This document shows positions 42,480 through 53,123 of a stretch of DNA of 64,000 nt, in pieces. The DNA comes from Galeruca laticollis (Eukaryota; Arthropoda; Insecta; Coleoptera; Chrysomelidae). The DNA is taken from assembly GCA_963921935.1 (NCBI GenBank), contig OY998175.1, forward strand, positions 207,282,655 to 207,346,654. The letters run 5' to 3'. Under the pieces are notes generated by a model that had not been told where the DNA came from, searched no databases, and saw nothing but the letters and a program-made list of their open reading frames with translations. Position 1 is the first letter of the stretch. Each line of letters opens with the position of its first letter. A program made the translations under genes and the position numbers.

Positions 42480-43156
42480 TAGGGATGTTCGATACGTATC
42501 TATAGAATGTATATGGATACGATAAAGTATTGGTATTGAAAGTATCTATACAAAAAAGTGTAGATTTAAAAAAATGCGTTTTTGGAGATAAAATTTTATT
42601 CCGATAATTAAAATAGGTACTTAATGCAAAGAAGGGAAACAGAGTTTTAAATTAAGATGAGTAACTTTAAATTAAAAACATTTAAAAACTTAACAGAACC
42701 AGAAATAAAAAACAACATATTTAAAGAAAATGGAAAATAGAACTCTTAATGCAGATGCCAGTCTTCTGAAGACAAAGAATGTAAAAATAATATTTTTCCC
42801 AACCGCTTACATTTTCTAGTTTAAGTTAGTATTTTTCAGTTTTACCAAAGAATTCACCAACACATATGTATTCTTTGGTTTTACTGAACAATCTTTCACA
42901 AAAGTCACGGAAATGCCAACAACTGATACTACAATGTTTGAATGGACAGATAATGTTTGCACGGGTCCATGCAAATACAGTGTGAACTCATGACAGTTCA
43001 CTTTTGTGATAATAACCCGAATACAAACATTAAGCAATGTTGCACCAGTGTAAAAAGTGTTGCATAAAATGTAGTCATTCTTTCGATGCGATATTACGAT
43101 ACGTGGTATCGATACAAAATATCTAGTATCGAAACTTAACGTATCGAACATATCTA
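42480..43156. mobile_element. Non-autonomous hAT-type element
   Basis: The ends are TAGGGATGTTCGATACGT and, inverted, TAGATATGTTCGATACGT. An exact 8-bp duplication ACCCACAC flanks it at 42472-42479 and 43157-43164. The length and TIR style fit hAT. The interior contains further GTATCGATAC words and no transposase. Confidence 0.88.
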
Positions 43157-43254
43157 ACCCACACTGCAGAGCTATGGGATTCTGTTTTCCGAGTCGATCG
43201 ATTTTTTCGGTAAATGAGATTATGTTTGACGATTTTACGAAATGATTATAGGTA

Positions 43255-43293
43255 CGATTCGAGTTCCTCGATAGCTAGCGAGGAGTCGAATCA
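43255..43293. repeat. Hairpin in the LTR-like region
   Basis: GATTCGAGTTCCTCG pairs with CGAGGAGTCGAATC across an 8-bp loop with one or two mismatches. Confidence 0.6.
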
Positions 43294-43440
43294 TAGATAA
43301 ACTTTAGTCGTTGATTGTTGATACATGAATACGTTAAACCTCCGAAATTAGGCTTTAATTAACTTAGAAGAAAACGTACAATTACAATGAGTGACAGATA
43401 ATATGACACAATAAACAAGACACTGATTATATATCATTCA

Positions 43441-43949
43441 CCCCTGCCTGTCTGAAACGTAAATAAAGTGTAACTCTTTGGGTTCTTAACGGTCTTCTTC
43501 GAGGTGACGAGCCGTCGTTAGGTTGTGAGGAGCTGGGAGGTGGATCAGCAGCCTTCATGTTTTCATCCTTTGGCACTCCATTCTTTGTTCATAGATCGTT
43601 TCTCGGAGACAGTAAGTGATAGTAACAATTAGGTATAGGGTCAAATGTTATAACATATAATGAGTATACTGTTAAGTTGTTGATTTAACCAATTTTATCT
43701 TATCACACTTGTTGATTAACATAACAAACATCTGTCGTTTGACTCTGCCTCTCCGAACATCTCATCAAGATTGCTTTTTATCGACGGGTCCTCATCTCCT
43801 GGTATAGGCGCTAGTTGCCTGTTTGATACTGTGGATTCCCGGCCATCGCTCCGTCATACATAAGAGTAGGTTGGATTACTATGGAGAAGTTTCACTTCTT
43901 CAACGATAGGGTCATTCTTGGAGCGGAGATTCTTCCTCATGAGGACTGG
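43441..43949 (-). pseudogene. Gypsy element 2, C-terminal end of pol
   Basis: The frame reads SPVLM-type text then RKNLRSKNDPIVEEVKLLHS, NPTYSYV, a stop, RSDGRESTVSNRQLAPIPGD and EDPSIKSNLDEMFGEAESND. It ends in SSPRRRPLRTQRVTLYLRF, the arginine-rich tail of gypsy pol proteins. It continues the integrase at 45519-46502 after removal of the intervening insertion. Confidence 0.75.
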
Positions 43950-44210
43950 GGTGGGACTTTAGAGCTTGTGCGATGCGCCGTCGCATGCTCTTTCGCACGA
44001 AATTCAAAGAACATGTATTTTCGAATCTCCGTGTACGACACAATCTGTCGTATCCGATATGACATCGGTTGATCTAAGGTAGCCGATGTTTGCTGTCGTG
44101 TACGACGGTAATTTTGTATGTCCCATGACATTTTTCGGCGTGAGACTTTTTTTGTTACTGTTTTAAATGAGTAGATTCCACATAGTAAGGGTTGAGAGAG
44201 TAAATTTCAC

Positions 44211-44688
44211 TATTTTTGTCATGAATGATTTTTATCGTTAGTTTTTGTTTATGTTATAATAAATACTACATCGGTACCATAATAAATTTTTGATATCCAG
44301 GAATTCCATAATATACTAGTTATTTCCAGCCAATGTTTTTCTGCGTCTTTAAATGAAAAATCTTTTGAAAATTTGCCACCGTGTAAATGTGGATATTGCT
44401 GAAGATAATCAACATTTTTTCATCTGGCATTCCTGAGGCTTTTCCTGACATTTTTGGATAAAACGTAATTTATACCTATTCTCTGAATTATTATAACACG
44501 ACAATAACACCCAAGACAACAGCCATAGCCTATTTTATCAAATAAACATCAACCACTATCAAACCGCTATGCATTTAATTTCAACATAAATAAAATTAGT
44601 GGTTATATTTTTGATACCTACTGTGTTGCCACGTTCAAAATTTGGCATTCGAAATAAACGATCGGTCGAAAGTCCAAAATACTTCTTC
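44211..44688. repeat. 470-bp direct repeat, copy 1
   Basis: Almost identical to 44981-45447; shares TGTCATGAATGATTTTTATC at the start and GGTCGAAAGTCCAAAATAC at the end. Confidence 0.9.
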
Positions 44689-44689
44689 T

Positions 44690-44966
44690 TCTTTTAAATA
44701 GACCTATTGGTCTGTTGCTTGCTGAAGCCGTCTCTGGATGGTTTCTTGCGAGGTGGACTGCCAGCTTTCCTGCCACCTTTTTGGGGGTCTTCCTGGTGGG
44801 CGATTTCCGTGTGGCTTGCTTTCCATCATTATTCTCGGTAATCTGTTTTCGTCCATTCTTCGTACGTGCGCGTACCATTCTCTTAGCCTCTGTCTGCCCC
44901 ATCTGACTATGTCTACTATGCTGCATTGAGCTCGTATGTCAGTGTTTCTTATCCTGTCCCGTCTTT
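44690..44966 (-). pseudogene. LINE fragment (RTE-like C-terminus) between the direct repeats
   Basis: The minus strand is open: DRIRNTDIRAQCSIVDIVRW, GRQRLREWYAHVRRMDENRL, PRIMMESKPHGNRPPGRPPK, RWQESWQSTSQETIQRRLQQ and a TAG. The W-x-x-HV-x-RM ... GRPPKRW pattern is the familiar C-terminal end of RTE-type LINE proteins in insects. It is open to its stop, unlike most LINE text here. Confidence 0.75.
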
Positions 44967-44980
44967 CACTATTTTTGTAT

Positions 44981-45447
44981 TTTTGTCATGAATGATTTTT
45001 ATCGTTAGTTTTTGTTTATGTTATAATAAATACTACATAGGTACCATAATAAATTTTTGATATCCAGGAATTCCATAATATACTAGTTATTTCCAGCCAA
45101 TGTTTTTCTGCGTCTTTAAATGAAAAATCTTTTGAAAATTTGCCACCGTGTAAATGTGGATATTGCTGAAGATAATCAACATTTTTTCATCTGGCATTCC
45201 TGAGGTTTTTCCTGACATTTTTGGATAAAACGTAATTTATACCTATTCTCTGAATTATTATAACACGACAATAACACCCAAGACAACAGCCATAGCCTAT
45301 TTTATCAAATAAACATCAACCACTATCAAACCGCTATGCATTAATTTCAACATAAATAAAATTAGTGGTTATATTTTTGATACCTACTGTGTTGCCACGT
45401 TGAAAATTTGGCATTCGAAATAAACGATCGGTCGAAAGTCCAAAATA
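44981..45447. repeat. 470-bp direct repeat, copy 2
   Basis: Differs from copy 1 by a few substitutions (for example CATCGG versus CATAGG) and a 1-nt deletion, so the duplication is recent. Confidence 0.9.
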
Positions 45448-45518
45448 CAACATTTATAAATCATTCGATGCGGTTAGTCGTGTACGATGACCGTCGATTG
45501 ATTTCGAAAATAGCACCC

Positions 45519-46502
45519 CTGGGCCTGGGATGGATTACCCGACCGGGGTGCGTCTTGTAAATTTGAACATCCTTTCATGAGAGGTCGTATTTATTGAGGT
45601 GCACAGCAGCGAACGTATACAATGTAATGCTGGTTTTAAGGCGAGTTCCCAGTTATCGATTGGAAGATTTTTGGACTTCAAATTAAGTTGTATCGTGCGC
45701 CATAACGTTCCATTTAATTTTTCTACTTGCCCGTTCCCTTGAGGATTATAGGGTGTGGTACGTGAAGATGCGATGCCATGGTTTCTCAAAAATGTTTGTA
45801 ATTCTTCAGACATAAAAGAGGAGCCTCTATCGCTGTGTATATACAAAGAGGGGCCGAAAGTAAAGAAAATATCCTTTAGGCACTCGATGACTGTTGCCGC
45901 CGCCATGTCGTTGCATGGAAATGCGAATGGATAGCGTGAGTACTCGTTGATTACTTTAAATATGTTTTTGTTGGGTGTAGTCGATGGCAGTGGACCCTTG
46001 AAGTCAATATTGAGCCTTTCGAATGGAGCTATAGCTATTATTAGGGTTCTCTTTGCCTTGGCGAAATAAGGTTTTACTTCAGCACATACTCTACATGAAG
46101 CAGTCATTTGTTTAATATCGTCCAGCGAGTAGGGTAAGTTTTTGACCTTCGTATACATTCTCGTGATACCTGGATGCGATAGGGCGTCGTGCAGCTCCAT
46201 TAGCTTGTTGGTTTTAATGTATGCACATACTCTTGATAAGGCATCTGCAATGACATTTTCGACTCCAGGTCTGTAAATTATATCGTATTTATAACAAGAT
46301 AACTCGAGGCACCATCTTTCGAATTTGTCGTTCTTAATTTTCGATGAATGTTTTTGATCGAATACGTGGCTGACCGATTGCTGGTAGGTGATTAGGATGA
46401 AGTGTCGTAATATCAACATATGTCGCCATTTTCTTGGGCTGTCAACAATTGCACACGCCTCTTTTTCTACTGACGCATGTTTTCGCTTGCAATCTGATAA
46501 TA
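45519..46502 (-). pseudogene. Gypsy element 2 integrase and end of RNase H
   Basis: ORF 45535-46419 begins with the end of RNase H (WCLELSCYKYDIIYRPGVEN, ADALSRV). The integrase zinc domain follows (HDALSHPGITRMYTKVKN, MTASCRVCAEVKPYF). The catalytic core has RLNIDFKGPLPSTTPNKN (first Asp), YIHSDRGSSFMSEELQTFL (second Asp) and TTPYNPQGNGQVEKLNGTLW (Glu). The frame is open, so this part is well kept; the frame closes where the 1.57-kb insertion begins. Confidence 0.85.
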
Positions 46503-46972
46503 GGTGCGTTCTTTTTGACTGAGATCTCAGTTAATCTCAGCTCACATCAGTAATGTGAGCGTTCTTTTTGTTTTACTCACTTTAAGTGAGCTGAGATTTT
46601 TCCTCCCCCTTCACCGATGCTGAATGTCTTGTAAGGGGGTATCAGTTGAAATAGAGTCAGAAATAAAGTGGAGGGGATCAAGAAATATTTCATTTGCTTG
46701 GTTTATTTGTAGTTTTAACCAAGGTTATCTAAGGTTATAACCATTGACATATAAACAATAAACACACATAATCTATTTTTCTTTTGTTACAAATTATGGA
46801 TACATTAATTAACATTATTAGATGCTGATACGAATCTGTTGTATAGTTTAAATCTATCGACAGATCGCGCGCTTTAATTGAGATGTCGTTCTTTTTGGTG
46901 CTTACTCACATCACTTTATCTCAGATCACCTTAACTGAAGTGATCTGAGATCTCAGTCAAAAAGAACGCACC
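46503..46972. mobile_element. 470-bp TIR element (MITE)
   Basis: GGTGCGTTCTTTTTGACTGA at 46503 is exactly inverted at 46972, and the repeat continues through GATCTCAG. A second internal pair (GTTCTTTTTG near 46560 and 46890) gives nested ends. It interrupts RNase H of the gypsy element and the frame resumes on both sides. The duplication at the site is at most 1 bp, so the superfamily is not settled. Confidence 0.8.
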
Positions 46973-48420
46973 AAATGTTCTGGAGGAAAATGCGATTGGG
47001 CGGCCTCGTTGTGAAAATGTAGCGGCGATCGCAAAGTTAGAGGCGTCCGTCTCAACTGTCAAGATTCCCTTGTCATCGATAGCAACTAGGGCCGCTTTTT
47101 GTATATCTGCCTTTAAGTGTTCAAAACAAGATCGGGCTTCATCATTTAGTGGGAAACTCTGGCAGTTCACAAGTGGCTGTATCTTAGTAGAGAAGTTTTG
47201 ACCCATTTTGTGTAGTGTGCGAATAGTCCTAGCGCTCGTTTTAATTCAGAGGAATTAGTAGGCAACGGTAACTTTAAGAGCGACTCGAAGCGATCCTTAT
47301 CTGGTTCGATGACATTCTTTGTAATGGTGTAATTCAGAAGGTTGACTGTTATTTTCCTAAAATCACATTTGTCCTTGTTCAGTGTAAGCTTGTATCTACT
47401 TACTGCTTTCTCAAATTTCTCTAGGTTGTCGTCATGTTCCTTTTGAGTTTTTCCGCATACTGTTACATCGTCCAGGTAGGCAAACATTTTTCTTGATCGA
47501 TAATATATTCTAGAGTGCGTTGGAAGGCAGTTACGCCGTTTTTTACCCCGAATGGGATTCTAGTAAATTGATAGAGTTTTCCATCTGCCTCTAACGCGGT
47601 ATAAATTCGTTCTCTTTCTAGTATGCTACCGACTTAAAGTCGATTTAACTGAAAACGTTGAATTTTGCGACCGTAGACTCGATATCTTCGACGTTAGATA
47701 ATGGGTAAGCATCGAGATACGTGAATTTGTTAATTGTCCTAGAATAGTCGATTACTAATCGTTTACGATGATTGCTTTCGCCAACGACAAGTACCTGAGC
47801 GGCCATGGGGAGATGCTCGCTTCAATGACTCCATCTTCAAGTAGTTTGTTGATTTCTTCTCTGATAAAAACCTCTTCATTTTCGGTACGCCTTCTTGATT
47901 TGATAGTAATAGGTATAATGTCAGCGGACAGATTAGAAAATACCCAGGCCGGTTGGACTGTTACTTCCATCGCACTTATTTGTAGAGGTTCCTTTGATCC
48001 TCCAAATCACAAATCAAATTTCGAGCGGTTTTTGAGCAGGCTGTGACCGACTATTACATCAGCACACAAGTTCTTTACAACAAGCATTGTCTAAGGAAAA
48101 GACAATGCTACAAGTAAATAACGTTGCTTGTAAACGTGTGTTTGTCAATAGTGAGAGTAGCGAAACAAATATAGCATCTACAAAGGACGTGTGGCTGAGT
48201 GAGGTGAGAGAGAGTATAAAGAACGTTGCTTGTAAACGTGTTTGTCAATAGTAAGAGTAGCGAAACAAATAGCATCTACAAAGGACGTGTGGCTGAGTGA
48301 GGGGAGAGAGATAGTCTGATTGTAGGGGTTTAGTTTAAGTTTCATTGTTTGGGCGATATCCTTGACTATGAGGCTCCCGACTACAGTGACCACAGATCCT
48401 CTGGTAGGGATGCTTGGGCA
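46973..48420 (-). pseudogene. Gypsy element 2 protease, reverse transcriptase and RNase H start
   Basis: From right to left: protease-like VTVVGSLIVKDIAQTMKLKL (48178-48393), interrupted by a tandem duplication. The RT begins with VFSNLSADIIPITIKSRRRT and EEINKLLEDGVIEASISPWP. The catalytic block is MFAYLDDVTVCGKTQKEHDD, followed by LPTNSSELKRALGLFAHYTK. RNase H starts with LTVETDASNFAIAATFSQRG. At least four frame breaks occur. Gag and the 5' LTR are missing; similarity ends near 48420. Confidence 0.8.
48119..48312. repeat. Tandem duplication, about 100 bp, two copies
   Basis: AACGTTGCTTGTAAACGTGT starts units at about 48119 and 48221. Each unit runs through ACAAAGGACGTGTGGCTGAG. Copy 2 lacks a few bases. 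Confidence 0.85.
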
Positions 48421-49837
48421 CTATTGCAAGGTTTTAAAAAAGTTAACTTTCACCAAAAAATTTAAACAATAGAATTTATAACATAATGCCTAAAGCTTAA
48501 GATAAGTCACCTATAACTGGTAGTAAAAACAAATTAGGGCTAGATTGGTCTGAATTTACTGTACAGGCAATATATTGAAAAAGTGCCCAATGATCCCCAC
48601 CATCCCCTACTCTACGCATCAAATATTATTTATCAAATTGTACTCTTCACAGAAAGAAAATTTTAGTGCATTATTGCTGAAAGCGACCGCTGTTTTACGT
48701 TTGAGCGAGTAAATCGAACGCAGCTAATATGTAAATAAACTGATCAGCTAATCTCAAAAATAACTTATCTCGTTAGTTTAAAAATGGCTTGTTTGAATTA
48801 AATTTCACTTAGCGCTAAAGATTAATTAATAATGCACTTACAAGGAAGTCTTCACTTTTCGTAATTCAGACGAGCAAAAGTCTCTATTTGATTCAAGAAA
48901 CTCTCCCAACATCAACAAATCAATTGTGACCTTTACAGCTATTTGCCTTAATAAAACATTGGTCCATCGTTGATGACTCTTGGATTTTTTATTTTAATCA
49001 CGAAACATGAATAACCAACAAATCTTATTAAATGATAAAGAAATTGATCGAAATGCGTAATCACAACAAAAGTTTGAGCAACACTCACGGAGGTAATTGA
49101 TATTTACTGAGACGTGGCGTCATGCGCTGTTTCGGTTAACATGGCCGATTGCAGTATTTTACACTTTTATTTTCCCGAAAATATTGTTAATATAAAAGCA
49201 TTTATTAAAACTGGGTCATTTTTCAGAAACCTTGCTTCACATATATTTGTCTCTAAAACTATCTACTTTTTGATTCCTTAGTACTGTCATCATGCCTATT
49301 GATTTGATATTACAATCATAAGTCGATTCCACAGAGTAGGGGTCGAAACAGTAAATTTCATTAATGGATAAAAAATATCAGAAAAACCGAACTGTAACTA
49401 TATCCGCACGATAATCGGATACTTAACTCGTGAATTAAAAATGCTTGCAAGCTAGCAGCCACCATCTAGCATGGACTTAAAAATCAACACACAATAGAAA
49501 TTGTCAACAACATCGGTTCTAAAAGTTAGAAGTGTATTATATTTGAGTAAAATGCATTTGTAATCTTCATATTTTATATTGTGTTTGGGAAACATCAAAA
49601 CCACTAACTTGATGTTTGTATAAAATCTGTAGTTCCAATAATAATATAATTTAAAAAAGAAGAAGAAAACTGTTAGTCAGGTCATTTAAGGTTAGAATTT
49701 GACAAAATCTCAGATTATAATTTTTAATATCTTATTTTACGTATTTTAATATGATATTTTATACAGTTTTCAAACTATCACGACACTGAAACTTATTTAA
49801 TGTACGAATGTTCAAATAGCCACTTTATTAAAAAATT
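48421..49837. other. 5' flank of TIM21
   Basis: No ORF of note. Promoter elements are expected near the right end but no specific motif was identified. The words GATTCCACAGAGTAGGGGTC at 49325 resemble GATTCCACATAGTAAGGGTT at 44175 in the unknown insertion, hinting at shared repeat sequence. Confidence 0.35.
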
Positions 49838-50658
49838 ATGTTGCCGATCAAATTTGTTCAATCAATTTTAGGAAGGAACTACCGAACAACTTTGAAACTA
49901 CATCGACCTATAATTTATCAAATATTGTCAATAAGATGTCAATCAACAAAAGAAAAAGATAATAATCTCACTTTATCTTCCCAAAAGGCAGAGCTAGATA
50001 CAAACGTAAAACCATTAGGAGAGAAAGTAAAAGAAACTACGAAGACTGTATCTTATTTAGGAGTTATTGCGTTCGGATTAGTCGTAACTGGAAGTCTATT
50101 TTACGCAGTATTCAACGAGCTGTTTTCAAGGTATTTAATTTAAATATTTGATAAGTTAAAGTCTACATTTCTCTTTTAGTAAAAGTCCAAATAATATATA
50201 CTCGAAAGCTGTTAAAAAGTGTTTAGCTGATACTAGAGTGGAGGATAAGTTAGGTAAACCAATAACTGCTTATGGAGAACAAACTAGAAGAGGTAGGAGA
50301 CAGCACGTTTCCCATGTGACTTACACAGGAAAGGATGGTAGACAACATTTAAGGATGAAATTTCACCTAAAAGGCTCGTTTCATTCAGGGACTGTTAATT
50401 TAGATATGGTTGAGGTAAAATATATATTTTTTAGCTGTTAGTTTTTATTATTTATGGATAGAAGGAAATTTATGAATGTTTTAATGGTTATAAAGAATTC
50501 ATTGGATGTATTTTCAGAATGATGCCGGTGATTATGAATATAGATATATGTATTTGCAAGTCGATGATATGCTTAAGAATATCATAGTTGTAGAAGACAA
50601 CAGATACAATTCGAGTCCTACTGAAATTGGGACTTCGTTCGAAGACATATCTTATTGA
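49838..50658 (+). CDS. TIM21: TIM21, mitochondrial import inner membrane translocase subunit
   Basis: Three exons, 49838-50130, 50180-50414 and 50518-50658, join cleanly at GT-AG sites into 222 codons. The N-terminus is a basic presequence without acidic residues (MLPIKFVQSILGRNYRTTLK). One membrane segment follows at about residues 73-93 (VSYLGVIAFGLVVTGSLFYA). The intermembrane-space domain has SKAVKKCLADTRVEDKLGKP, ITAYGEQTRRGRRQHVSHVT, RMKFHLKGSFHSGTVNLDMV and YRYMYLQVDDMLKNIIVVED, typical of TIM21. In the TIM23 complex the protein contacts TOM22 and respiratory complexes. All exons are intact despite dense TEs around, so it is presumably a working gene. Confidence 0.92.
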
Positions 50659-50718
50659 TTTAAAAATTATAATATTCGTTTTGTTGAATTTTAAGTACAT
50701 TTATTGTTAAAAGACTTC

Positions 50719-50724
50719 AATAAA
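50719..50724 (+). terminator. Poly(A) signal of TIM21
   Basis: AATAAA lies 61 bp after the stop codon. The copia LTR begins only 27 bp further on. Confidence 0.7.
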
Positions 50725-50750
50725 ATCTTAATTAATGCTGGTATTTTTTT

Positions 50751-50978
50751 TGTTGTAAAAGCAAATATTGGGATGGACATTCCTTTTTACTTGGTATGAT
50801 TATATACTTTTTTATTAATTAAAGTGATATACATAATCTACAATCTACTAGACAAGTATTTTACATTCTAATATATATGACATTACATTACTGACAGTTC
50901 TTATTCAACCGACTAGATTATATCTAGTCAATGCCATAGAACACTAAACTAATAGATTATTCCAAATTTACTTCAACA
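50751..50978 (-). repeat. 3' LTR of copia element 1
   Basis: 228 bp, TG...CA, about 94-96% similar to 58739-58967 by eye. Confidence 0.88.
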
Positions 50979-51758
50979 CCCTCCCTAATTGAAATAAGTC
51001 CTTGACCTCTAATACAGTTGAGAAATTTCACTTTTTCCAATGGCTTCGTAAATGAATCTGGTAACATAAAATTTGTGGGCACGTACTTATGCGATATAAT
51101 ACCATTATCAATTTTCTCCTTCAAGAAATGATGTTTCACATCAATATGCTTCGTATGAGCTTGATAAGCACCATTTAATGCCAATTTCTGAGCTTGATTG
51201 TTGACACACAATAAAGTTGACTTCGTATCTAAATTGAGTTCATAGCTTAAGCCACAAAGATTCTTGTACAGCAGATGACATATCCATATACTCTGCTTCT
51301 GTTGTGCTTAAGGCTATAGTAGGCTGCTTCTTACTATTCCAAGAAATTGGAGAATCGCTTTTCAAGAAAATATATCCGGAGATAGAATGCCTTTTGTTTG
51401 GATCACTATCCCAATACGCATCACATTAGCCAATAATATCCGAATCACCAATGAGCTGGTCCAGGATTTGGGTTGAAATGACTTACACAGCTGATTGCGT
51501 AACTTATATCAGGTCTCGATATCTGTGATGCAAATAACAAACTGCCAACTGCTTCTTGATATGGAATATTCTCCATCTGTTTCTTTCCTTCTTCGTTGGT
51601 TGGTGACTGTTCTTTTATTAATTTCTCACCTACACACATCGGAGTATCAACTGGATTGCTTTGATACATATTAAATTTTTTTAAAACCTTTTTTAAATAA
51701 TCTTGGTCAATCCAAAGCTTTTTATTGACTCTATCCCTGGTTATCTGAAATCCCAATA
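50979..51758 (-). pseudogene. Copia RT end and RNase H
   Basis: ORF 51445-51756 reads MGFQITRDRVNKKLWIDQDY, NPVDTPM and YQEAVGSLLFASQISRPDIS, the RT/RNase H junction. ORF 50957-51211 reads AYQAHTKHIDVKHHFLKEKI, the RNase H C-terminus, then DSFTKPLEKVKF. A stop-rich part lies between (51220-51440) with the usual STTEAEY-like text. The mariner cuts the RT. Confidence 0.8.
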
Positions 51759-51760
51759 TA

Positions 51761-53094
51761 CGAGGGCAATTCAGAAACTAACCTCCGGTTGATTGAAAAA
51801 AATACACCAAGTTAAGTAAAAATATTTTAATATATACATCTTACAACTACATCTTTGCACTATTTTTCGACATAGTCTCCATAACGATTGAGGCACTTAT
51901 CGTATCTCTTCACAAGCTTTGAAATTCCTTCTGCATAAAAATCACCCGCTTGTGCCTTGAGCCAGCCTGTGACCGCATCTTTGAGCTCTTCGTCGTCATC
52001 AAACCGCTGGGACCCGAGCCATTTCTTCATATGCATGAAGAGGTGATAATCGCTTGGCGCCAGATCTGGGCTGTAAGGTGGATGGTTGAAAACGTCCCAC
52101 TTGAAGGACTCAAGAAGGGCTGTTGTTCTGCGAGCAGAGTGAGGACGGGCGTTATCGTGCAAAAAAACGATACCGGAAGTCAGCATACCACGGCGTTTGT
52201 TCTGTATAGCCCGTCGTAATGTTTTTAGTGTTTCACAGTACACGTCTTGATTAATGGTCGTCCCACGTTCCATGAATTCAACCAACAACACCCCTTTGGC
52301 ATCCCAAAACACCGTTGCCATCAGTTTTCTGGCAGAAAAATCTTGCCGGGCTTTTTTTGGTTTGGTAGGCGAATCTGAATGTGCCCACATCTTTGATTGT
52401 TCTTTTGTCTCAGGGTTCACGTACTTAATCCAGGTTTCGTCACCGGTCACGATTCTGTTTAACAATGGTTCTCCTTCGTCCTCATAACGTGACAGAAAGT
52501 CTAATGCAGAGGCCATTCTTTGACTTTTGTGGTGGTCGGTAAGAATTTTGGGCACCCATCATGCACAGAACTTACGGTAACCCAATCTTGCTGTCACTAT
52601 CTCGTACAAAAGAGTCTTAGAAATCTGTGGAAAATCAGTAGACAACTCCGCCATTGTGAAACGTCGATTTTCACGAACTTTTGCATCAACTGTCTGAACG
52701 AGTTCGTCAGTCACCAAGGATGGTCTACCACTCCTCTCTTCATCATGAACGTTTTCTCGTCCACTTTTAAATAAACGTACCCATTCACGGACAACTCCTT
52801 CACTCATAACTTTTGGTCCGTACACGGCACAAAGCTCACGATGAATAGCTGCTGCAGAGTATCCTTTGGCTGTAAAAAACCTTATAACAGCACGCACTTC
52901 ACATTTGGCGGGATTTTCTATTGCAGCACACATTTCAAACTGCCACAAAAACTAAACTAGCGCAGGTACGATGTTCACTCGACTACGGCTTGATGCCGAC
53001 TGACCTGCTGAGCGTGTGAATGCACAGATGGCGCGCTACTTCCCCCACTACCCGCACTGTGACCAATCGGAGGTTAGTTTCTGAATTGCCCTCG
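51761..53094 (-). mobile_element. mariner (DD34D), nearly intact
   Basis: Exact inverted ends CGAGGGCAATTCAGAAACTA with TA on both sides (51759-51760, 53095-53096). The 1334-bp length is standard for mariner. TIR match extends to about 28 bp (through ACCTCCG). Confidence 0.95.
51860..52948 (-). pseudogene. mariner transposase with a single in-frame stop
   Basis: One frame spans 362 codons. It has the helix-turn-helix pairs (KGYSAAAIHRELCAVYGPKV, RRFTMAELSTDFPQISKTLL) and the catalytic DD34D triad: IVTGDETW, VFLHDNARPHS and YSPDLAPSDYHLF, with 34 residues between the second and third Asp. One TGA at 52559-52561, at the site of the usual linker motif WVP, is the only lesion found. The TGA could be a single-base change from CGA. 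The protein would cut at TA dinucleotides. Confidence 0.92.
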
Positions 53095-53123
53095 TATTTT
53101 TGGCCGGTCCGAAATCTTTCATT

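Larger units (their letters stand above)
42423..43440 (-). repeat. Probable 3' LTR of gypsy element 2, interrupted by a hAT-type insertion
   Basis: On the minus strand the pol frame runs into TGAATGATATATAATC just after the purine tract GGCAGGGG (43441-43448); the opposite end could be TAATGTCA at 42423. Removing the 677-bp insertion and one target copy leaves about 333 bp. No second LTR is in the window, so the limits are provisional. Confidence 0.4.
43950..45518. mobile_element. Unknown 1.57-kb insertion in gypsy integrase
   Basis: CTGG occurs at 43946-43949 and 45519-45522, and the gypsy frame (PGP then VLM) is continuous if one copy is removed. The ends read GGTGGGACTTTAGAGC and, inverted, GGGTGCTATTTTCGAAATC, which are only weakly alike. 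The inside holds a 470-bp direct repeat pair with a LINE fragment between them. No transposase was found. Confidence 0.5.

Noticed and set aside
42816..43151. 111-codon minus-strand ORF
   Set aside because: It lies across the end of the non-autonomous hAT-type element and its terminal repeat.
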